NCBI GenBank assembly: GCA_034359265.1 | Contig: CP136894.1 | Coordinates: 28,426,501 to 28,490,500, forward strand | DNA from: Canna indica | Lineage: Eukaryota > Streptophyta > Magnoliopsida > Zingiberales > Cannaceae | Reading direction: 5' to 3' | Length of the DNA stretch: 64,000 nt | Shown here: positions 57,386 to 64,000 of the stretch, piece by piece | How positions within the stretch are numbered: the stretch's first letter is position 1 | How the letters are laid out: every line of letters begins with the position of its first letter | The notes under the pieces: generated by a model | The model's database searches: none | What the model saw: only the letters and a program-made list of their open reading frames with translations | What the model was told of the DNA's origin: nothing | Translations under genes and position numbers: made by a program

Positions 57386-59313
57386 TGTCACACCCCAACT
57401 GAGGGTAGTGTGACCGGCCAGGGCCTACATACTACCCTGTAGCCTACTGTCAACACTCACATGAAGAAAATCAGAATGTATCAATAAAGGAAATCTCAAC
57501 ACAACTTTATTAAAAGTTTTCAGAATCCACAGTTTTATATTTTTCAAAGCAAGTAAGAAAACCAACATTCGAATAAAAGAACGTCTCAAGTATCAAGTTT
57601 TACAAACTCTTTCCAAATACAACTTGTCAGTGCAGAAAATGAAAAAAAACAACTACTAGACACTGGTCTAAGACTCATGGACGCCGCTACGAGATATGGC
57701 ATCACCTCCCGCCCACCAGCTGCACCATGTCAACATACCAAGCTACTGCTCATGCTCTGCAAAATAGGAATAAACCGTGAGTCCACTTGGGACTCAGTGA
57801 GTGGCTCAAATGAACCTCCACATAAGTCTCACCCATGTATATATCATATAAGGCATTAAAGAAAATGTACAAGGAGGTAACGTTTATTTCTAATGCGATT
57901 ACCGACCCCACGGGTCCATTTGTACCAACTGAATATGATAACATGCCATCTTATCTTATCAAGCCTTCGGCATCCGACCCTTAGGCGTACTCATAGAATA
58001 ATATCCCGACTACAGTAGTCCCTACCATATCCGGTAGTATCATACTGGCCATCGGCCACCTCATCTCAAGATGTAAGCAAACAATCCCGGGCCGTCGACT
58101 AGTCTTCGGACACCGTCTGGGGTAAGGATAGCTAGTCCCACCCAACTAGGGTCTGGCACCTAGCTATGAATGGTTATAAAACTAGTATTTCTACAATTCA
58201 AAATGCATCAAGCTACTTGCAAAGTTTGGTGTTCTTCCTAAGTATTGTCATATCTCTATGTATGATCCTTATAATCATGCAATTTCCATCTAAAGCTAAT
58301 CTCTCCTTCTCTCCCTAACCTTGGCCGAACCATGAGCATGGAAGACCTTGCTCGGCCATGGCCCTTGTGGTAGGAAAGAGGGAGGAGACTCTAGCTATAT
58401 CTTTACCTCTTCAATTCCGCATACAATTTAAATACCAATGAACTAATTTACTTTCCCCTCACCCTTGGCCGAATCCTCTTCATGAGTTATAGGGTTGTTC
58501 GGCCACTTTAAGGAACTTCTAAAGAGGGCATACTTCGTAATACGCGATATGTACAAAGGGAACTCCATCAACAGTGATATAAGGTCATCTAAGGGCCTTC
58601 TTGCCATCAAGGGAATCGGGGAAAATTTTGGTATGACCTTTCCCCTTTTCCCATGACTCGGCAGCCCCAAGAACTTGCAAAACGACGAAGAAAATAGTCA
58701 GATCCGACAAGAAACTTCATAAAACAGTGAAGACACGTCGTTGGAAATCAAGATTCATCGGAAGAATCGCGAGAACTCAACCTATTTCATCTAGGGTTCG
58801 GCCAGCCGCCTCCCCCAGGCTTCAAAAACATAACCACTCACCTAGATTGTGGAGAAACAAGGATCGGGTGACGATGACTTGAAATTTTTCCGACAGCGAT
58901 GCAAATCCCGGATCGATCCAAGCCCCAAGCCGCCTCCTTCCTTCTTTTCCTCTTCTCCCTAGGCGGCCTTGTGCAACTCAACGGGTGAGTCGCACGGCTG
59001 CAATAAGAGGGTTTTATTCCCTCATCCATCTTTCAAAAGATGGCCTCAAGACTCACTTAACTCATACCCGGAACTCGACTAAACCCAAACTCGACGTGGG
59101 TTCCGACTCAACCCAAAACATAACTCGAGTTAACTTAATTTAAGGTATGATTTCATATAAGGAAAGTTAATCATCCAAATAGATTTCATGAATCATTAGC
59201 CGAGTCATACCTTTTCACTCGAGATGATCCCGAGGCTCGACTCGATTGCCCCCGGGTCCGGCGCGTTGCACCAAAACAAATTTTTATATTAGGAAACTTT
59301 TTCGGGTCTTACA
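57386..59313 (-). repeat. 3' LTR of gypsy B
   Basis: Minus strand runs from TGTAAGACCCG (59313) to GGTGTGACA (57386), 1928 bp. Against the 2498-bp LTR of A, about 0.6 kb is missing at 58164/58165. Confidence 0.92.
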
Positions 59314-59330
59314 ACCTTCCCCCCTTAAGG
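59314..59330 (-). other. Polypurine tract of gypsy B
   Basis: Minus strand AAGGGGGGAAGGT next to the LTR start. Confidence 0.88.
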
Positions 59331-59421
59331 GAAATTCGTCCTCGAATTTACTTGAAGAACAAGGACTTACCGGCTCCTCAAACAAGTAAGGGTAGCGCTC
59401 TCTCATGTCCTGCTTTACCTC

Positions 59422-61176
59422 CTAAGTGGCCTCTTGCCTGGAATGGTGCTCCCAACTGACCTTTACCAGGGGAATTTCTTTGGGCCTTAGCTTCCTGATC
59501 TGGCGGTCAAGGATATCTACCGGCCTTTCCTCGAATGAGATGCCCGAATCTACCTCGATAGTAGAGGGCTCGATTACATGCGAATCATCTTTTACATACT
59601 TCCGCAACATGGATACATGGAAGAACGGATGCACCTTGCCCAGGCTAGGAGGCAATGCCAGCTCATAGGCCACCTCGCCCCTCCGCTTGAGAATGGAAAA
59701 AAGCCTAATGTATCTAGGGCTCAGCTTCCCCTTCTTCCCAAACCGGACCACCCCTTTCATAGGAGAGACCTTCATGAATACTAAGTCACCCTCTACAAAT
59801 TTCAATTCCCTGGCCTTTTTTTCGGCATACATATTTTGTCGACTTTGAGCCGCCAACAATATTTCCTTAATGACCTTTACTTTCTCTACCGCTTCCTCAA
59901 CCAGATCGGGGCCCACCATGAGTGATTCCCCTGCCTCAAACCAGCCCACTAGAGACCTACACCGCCACCCATACAAGGCCTCAAAAGGAGCCATGCCAAT
60001 GCTACTATGATAGCTATTGTTGTAGGTGAATTCTATTAATGGTAGGTGCCTCTCCCAATCGTCGGCCATATCCAGGAGGCATGCTCTCAGCATGTCCTTC
60101 ATGGTTTGGATGGTCCTCTCTGACTGCCCGTCAGTATGCGGATGGAAAGCTATGCTGAAACGTACCTGAGTACCCAAAGCTTCCTGGAAGGACTGCCAGA
60201 ACCAGGCTGTGAACTGGGTATCGCGGTCGGATATAATCATCACCGGGGTACCATGATATGCCACAATCCTATCCAAGAATAGTTGGGCATACTGCTCCGC
60301 AGAGAAGGTAGTTTTCACTGGTATGAAGTGCGCGGTCTTGGTTAACCGGTCCACTACCACCCAAATAGAATCAAAAGCGCCTCTTGACTTAGGCAATCCG
60401 GTCACTAGATCCATGGTGATCTTCTCCCATTTCCACTCGGACACTTCGAGGTTTTGCAGAAGCCCCGCAGGCTTAAGGTGTTCGGCCTTCACCTGCTGGC
60501 AGACTAGACATTTGGAAACAAACTCTGCCACCTCTCTTTTCATACCTTTCCACCAATAATGCTGCATTAAATCTCGGTACATCTTGGTGGCCCCCGGATG
60601 CATCGTGTAACTGGAGCGATGACCCAGTTTTAGGACTTGCCTACGCACCTCAGCCATGTCTAGTACAACTATCCAGTCTCTGAACCTCAGTACACCCTCT
60701 GAGTTCAATCTAAAACCATTCTCTGCATCACCTCTTTGCACCAGGTCCTTGGTCAGTGCACAAAAGGCATCTTCTCCCTGTGCGGCACGCAGCATGTCCA
60801 GCAATGTGGACTGTACCCGCAGGTGTGCCATCAGGGCACCTGAAGTTGACACTAATAAGCTTGCACCCCCATCTAGGTACAAAGCCAACTCTCGAGCTAG
60901 AGGCCTCCGCTTAACTTCTAAATGAGCTAAACTATCCATGGACTTTCTGCTTAAAGCATCTACTACCACATTTGCTTTCCCCGGATGATACATAATGGTG
61001 CAATCATAATCCTTTAGGAGCTCCAACCACCTCCTCTGCCTAAGGTTCAGCTCCTTCTGGGTAAGCAAGTACTGGAGGCTCTTGTGATCTATGTAGATCT
61101 CGCAAGTCTCCCCGTACAGGTAGTGCCGCCAAAGCTTCAGTGCAAAGACCACTGCCGCTAATTCTAGGTCATGCAT
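59422..61176 (-). CDS. pol: Gypsy B RNase H C-terminal part, integrase and chromodomain-like tail
   Basis: An open frame of 584 codons, the longest in the window, but only part of a polyprotein. Residues 1-80: RNase H C-terminal half ([30 protein letters not shown]). About 190-245: integrase zinc domain ([30 protein letters not shown]). About 255-410: core with Asp in MDLVTGLP, Asp in ISDRDTQF and Glu in TDGQSERT, so DDE is complete. About 470-520: GPY/F-like region, with RLF where GPF is usual. About 550-584: chromodomain-like tail. It ends at a TAG (59422-59424) replacing Trp, cutting the tail. The start is not natural; upstream codons to 61201 are blocked by another TAG. Confidence 0.9.
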   Translation of the reverse strand: MHDLELAAVVFALKLWRHYLYGETCEIYIDHKSLQYLLTQKELNLRQRRWLELLKDYDCTIMYHPGKANVVVDALSRKSMDSLAHLEVKRRPLARELALYLDGGASLLVSTSGALMAHLRVQSTLLDMLRAAQGEDAFCALTKDLVQRGDAENGFRLNSEGVLRFRDWIVVLDMAEVRRQVLKLGHRSSYTMHPGATKMYRDLMQHYWWKGMKREVAEFVSKCLVCQQVKAEHLKPAGLLQNLEVSEWKWEKITMDLVTGLPKSRGAFDSIWVVVDRLTKTAHFIPVKTTFSAEQYAQLFLDRIVAYHGTPVMIISDRDTQFTAWFWQSFQEALGTQVRFSIAFHPHTDGQSERTIQTMKDMLRACLLDMADDWERHLPLIEFTYNNSYHSSIGMAPFEALYGWRCRSLVGWFEAGESLMVGPDLVEEAVEKVKVIKEILLAAQSRQNMYAEKKARELKFVEGDLVFMKVSPMKGVVRFGKKGKLSPRYIRLFSILKRRGEVAYELALPPSLGKVHPFFHVSMLRKYVKDDSHVIEPSTIEVDSGISFEERPVDILDRQIRKLRPKEIPLVKVSWEHHSRQEAT

Positions 61177-61293
61177 TAGATAGTTTTTCTCATGAGCTTT
61201 CAGCTAGCGAGATGCATAAGCAATGGACCTGCCATACTGCATTAGGACGCAGCCCAGGCCAACCCGAGAGGCATCACAGAAGACTACAAACCC
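61177..61293 (-). pseudogene. pol: Gypsy B RNase H N-terminal part
   Basis: Reads [23 protein letters not shown], with the first catalytic Asp, between a TGA at 61294-61296 and a TAG near 61204. In frame with the flanking parts. Confidence 0.83.
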
Positions 61294-62049
61294 TCATGAG
61301 CCGGAAGGTACAGCCAACACGGGTGCAGACGTTAAACATGCCTTGAGCTTCTGAAAGCTCGCCTCACATTTATCATCCCAAAGGAACCTGACTTTCTTCT
61401 GGCTCAACCGAGTCAGAGGGGCTGCAATTCTGGAGAAATTCTCCACAAACTTCCGATAATAGCTGGCCAAACCAAGGAAACTACGGATCTCAATCACACC
61501 AGTCGGCTGCTTCCAGTTCTGCACCACTTCAATCTTGGCAGGATCTACCCTTATTCCTTCCTTGGACACTACATGGCCCAAGAACCCTACACTTTCCAAC
61601 CAAAATTCACACTTGGAAAATTTGGCAAACAAGCGGTGCTCTTTGAGGGTTTCCAGGACCATTCTCAAGTGCTTAGAGTGCTCTTCCTCATTCTTGGAGT
61701 AAACCAGAATGTCATAAATGAAGACGATCACAAAGCTGTCCATGTACTCCTTAAATACCCTATTCATTAAGTCCATGAAGGCAGCAGGTGCATTGGTTAG
61801 GCCAAAGGACATCACTAGGAACTCATAGTGACTGTAGCGAGTCTTAAAGGCCATCTTCGGCACATCGTAGTCCCAGATTCTCAGCTGATGGTATCCGGAT
61901 TTCATATCTATATTTGAAAACCATTGAGCCCCCTGTAGCTGGTCAAACAGATCGTCTATCCTCGGCAGTGGGTAGCGATTCTTAACAGTCACTTTGTTCA
62001 GCTGCCTATAGTCGATGCACATGCGCATCGACCCATCCTTCTTCTTCAC
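61294..62049 (-). CDS. pol: Gypsy B reverse transcriptase, active site changed
   Basis: 251-codon open part of [24 protein letters not shown] and [13 protein letters not shown] (first Asp) are normal, but the catalytic pair reads [10 protein letters not shown]: the first Asp of the pair is Tyr (codon at 61714-61716). Copy A has [20 protein letters not shown] follows. Ends at the TGA shared with A. Upstream a TGA near 62070 replaces Trp, and a one-base loss near 62265 shifts the frame. Confidence 0.9.
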   Translation of the reverse strand: MKKKDGSMRMCIDYRQLNKVTVKNRYPLPRIDDLFDQLQGAQWFSNIDMKSGYHQLRIWDYDVPKMAFKTRYSHYEFLVMSFGLTNAPAAFMDLMNRVFKEYMDSFVIVFIYDILVYSKNEEEHSKHLRMVLETLKEHRLFAKFSKCEFWLESVGFLGHVVSKEGIRVDPAKIEVVQNWKQPTGVIEIRSFLGLASYYRKFVENFSRIAAPLTRLSQKKVRFLWDDKCEASFQKLKACLTSAPVLAVPSGS

Positions 62050-62067
62050 GAAGAGAACTGGGGCACC

Positions 62068-62256
62068 TCAGGGTGACACACTCGGCCGGATGAACCCCAG
62101 ATCTAGCATTTCCTGCTGTTGCACCTTTAGTTCCCTGAGTTCGGCCGGTTCCATCCTATACGGAGGAATAGAAATTGGTTTCACCCCATGCTGCAGGTCA
62201 ATACAAAAACTGACTTCCCTTCTGGGCTGCAACCCCGACAATTCCTCATGAAACAC
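62068..62256 (-). pseudogene. pol: Gypsy B RT N-terminal linker
   Basis: Reads [32 protein letters not shown] and [15 protein letters not shown], the lead-in of Ty3-type RT, bounded by the frameshift near 62265 and the TGA near 62070. Confidence 0.85.
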
Positions 62257-62259
62257 ATC

Positions 62260-63458
62260 AGGGATTCACAGACCATTGGGGTTATGTTGACATCCCTTGC
62301 TTCAGCCCTTTCCTCCTCGGCCATAGATACAAAGGCCAGGAAAGATTGGCAGCCGCCCCAAAGCAACTTACGAGCCTTTAGGGCTGAGATGACCCCTATC
62401 GGCTTGCTACCTCCCTCCCCTTGGAAGGTGAACTGCGGCAACCCGGGCTTATTAAACATCACTGCTTTGGCTCTGCAGTCCAACATTGCAAAGTGCTCTA
62501 CTAGCCAGTTCATGCCAAGAATGACATCAAGCTCAAGAGTGGGTAGGAGTGTCAAATCCGCACTTAGCACATGGCCGCAGATGAGTACTTCACAACCTTC
62601 ATAAATTGAGTTTGCTAAGATTGCATCGCCCGTAGGAGTTGATACCATCAATGGCCCGTCGAGCATAGAGGGTGCCATTGGCAACTTTACAGCAAACATG
62701 GCAGACACAAATGAGTGCGTGGCACCCGGATCAAATAAAACATATGCAGCAGACGAACATACTAAAATAGTACTTGTCACCACTGATTTGGATCCCTCTG
62801 CCCCATCACGGTTCATAGCATATACCCGTGCAGGTGGCCTCTCTAAATGATTGGTCTGTGGCCCCTTGTTCTGCGTCTGCCCTCTCTGAGCTACTGACCC
62901 TACATACATAGGTGCTTTCCCCCTAGATTGCTCAGGCTTCTGACCAGTTCCCTCAGGATAGTCCTTCTTGAAGTGTCTGATTCGACCACACTTGAAGCAA
63001 GCGTTAGTGCGGCTAAGATAGGACCCCCAATGCCTCCGACTGCAGTTGCCACACTGCGGTGCCTCAGATCTCTGAGAACCATCTCCTGACACTGCCGGTC
63101 TCACTAACCTGGTCCTTGGGCCCCCACGGCCCCGGTTGCCATTCTGCCCCCAGCTTTGCTGCTGATCTACTGTAGTCATTGCCCCCTCAAAGTGCCAAGG
63201 CCGACTACCAGAACCCTGTGACCCAAACTTTTTCTTAGCTGGCCCGTCATTTCTCTCAAACAACACCAAGGCTTCTTTTCGCAAGGCTTCATCCACTACC
63301 CAAGCCAGAGTAGAATCCTTAGTGTAGTGGATAAGCCTGCCAATTTGTAGCCTCAATCCTGCCACGAACCTTTTGACCCTGGCGGTCTCAGACTCCACTA
63401 GGGTTGGATGGTACTTGGAGAGACGGTTGAACTCCATCTCATACTCTGATACTATCAT
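62260..63458 (-). CDS. gag: Gypsy B Gag C-terminal part and protease
   Basis: Open from 63458 down past 62260. Residues 1-60: capsid end ([30 protein letters not shown]). About 136-167: two Cys/His knuckles in which the last Cys is Tyr both times ([26 protein letters not shown]); A keeps Cys. About 239-250: protease motif [11 protein letters not shown]. About 310-320: ILGMNWL, the second protease motif. After about 62265 the frame goes astray through a one-base deletion relative to A. The true Gag start is upstream. Confidence 0.88.
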
Positions 63459-64000
63459 ACCTCCAGCCTAGCACAGCATCTCAAAATCACGGGCGCGCTT
63501 GTCGCGAACACTCATGGGTAGGTACTGCTCTTCCACGGCCGCCCGAAATTCCTCCCACGTGGGAGGTGGTGCGCCAGCTGCCCTACGGGCCTTCCAAGTT
63601 TGCAGCCAGGCCTTTGCCGGTCCCCTCATCTAAAGACCGACCATATGAGCAGCTGCCTCCGATGAACACCCCAACTCCATACATAGCTCGTAGCAATGCC
63701 CCAAGAATTCTGTCACTTCCACCTGATGATCTGTCCCGGTGAACTTAGGTGGCTTCAGCGTGACAAAATTTGCATAGGTTGGGGCCCCTGGGTTCTGACC
63801 ACCGGTGCTGTCATCTCTGCCACTTCTGGTACCACTGAAACTACGGGCACAGGTTGTGGCGATGGCTGCTCAGACTGCTGCTGTTGCTGCATCTACTACT
63901 GCATTTGCTGTCTCAGTTCCTGCTCCTTAAGGAGCACCTCAGTCAGCTAATTCACCTGAGCCTGCAGTAGAACAACCGCTGACTCTTGCCCCTGACCCTC
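63459..64000 (-). pseudogene. gag: Gypsy B Gag N-terminal part, partial
   Basis: Minus strand gives fragments of the capsid (MSVRDKRARDFEMLC at about 63510, then a stop near 63470) and, further upstream, a Gln-rich stretch near 63880-63930 (QQQQQSEQPSPQP). Several stops near 63470, 63630 and 63890. The gene start lies outside the window. Confidence 0.72.

Larger units (their letters stand above)
57386..64000 (-). mobile_element. Ty3/gypsy chromovirus B (Tekay/Del-like), runs off window
   Basis: Second copy of A's family, minus strand: 3' LTR (57386-59313), polypurine tract, chromodomain-like tail, integrase, RNase H, RT, protease and Gag, continuing past 64000. Inserted in F's 3' LTR; 57381-57385 (CTTTT) should be the target duplication. 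Frames are longer than in A but key residues are lost. Confidence 0.92.

Noticed and set aside
1..64000. Integrated plant pararetrovirus (caulimovirid) sequence
   Set aside because: All RT regions come with integrase and LTR or primer-site context of Ty1/copia or Ty3/gypsy; no movement-protein or coat-protein-like frame was seen.

Overview
The window is plant nuclear DNA. It is a stack of nested, mostly broken transposable elements, and I find no host gene, tRNA, rRNA or CRISPR array. The plant origin follows from the families present: Ty3/gypsy chromovirus (Tekay/Del-like) and Tat-like elements, Ty1/copia Sirevirus-type elements (coiled-coil Gag, initiator-Met tRNA primer sites, several polypurine boxes, palindrome-rich LTRs), BED-finger hAT transposons and a Helitron with plant-type ends. 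The species cannot be told from this sequence; an angiosperm with an LTR-retrotransposon-rich genome is the safe reading.

Layout. 1-10520: gypsy A (minus strand), with its coding part at 1-4174, a hAT (H1, 4816-7923) inserted in its leader and its 5' LTR at 8023-10520. 10521-12126: 5' leader and 5' LTR of Sirevirus D (minus), into which A inserted. 12127-13104: part of an opposite-facing Sirevirus LTR. 13105-18237: Sirevirus C (minus), truncated in RT, with its 5' LTR. 18250-20520: inverted Tat Gag fragment and a 1.9 kb LTR of unknown family (N). 20521-22340: Tat element T2. 22341-33477: chimeric Sirevirus E (plus), its 5' LTR split by a gypsy remnant (L). 33478-33945: Tat 5' fragment K. 33946-37985: a GC-rich hairpin-bearing repeat present twice, split by a Helitron (34704-37687). 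37985-45240: old copia remnant J carrying hAT H2 and a solo Sirevirus LTR, which itself carries a 1.3 kb terminal-inverted-repeat element. 45240-46985: AT-rich sequence with nothing recognisable. 46986-51936: Tat element G, protease region missing. 51937-57385: gag-only Sirevirus F. 57386-64000: gypsy B (minus), same family as A, running off the window.

Nothing here looks able to move unaided. Every polyprotein has stops, frameshifts or lost catalytic residues. The parts of most interest are the chimeric and gag-only Sireviruses, conserved LTR architecture (TATA box inside an inverted repeat, GTCGAC-rich palindromes, repeated polypurine boxes), the Helitron, the TIR element, and defects shared between separate copies of one family, which suggest spread of already defective sources helped in trans.
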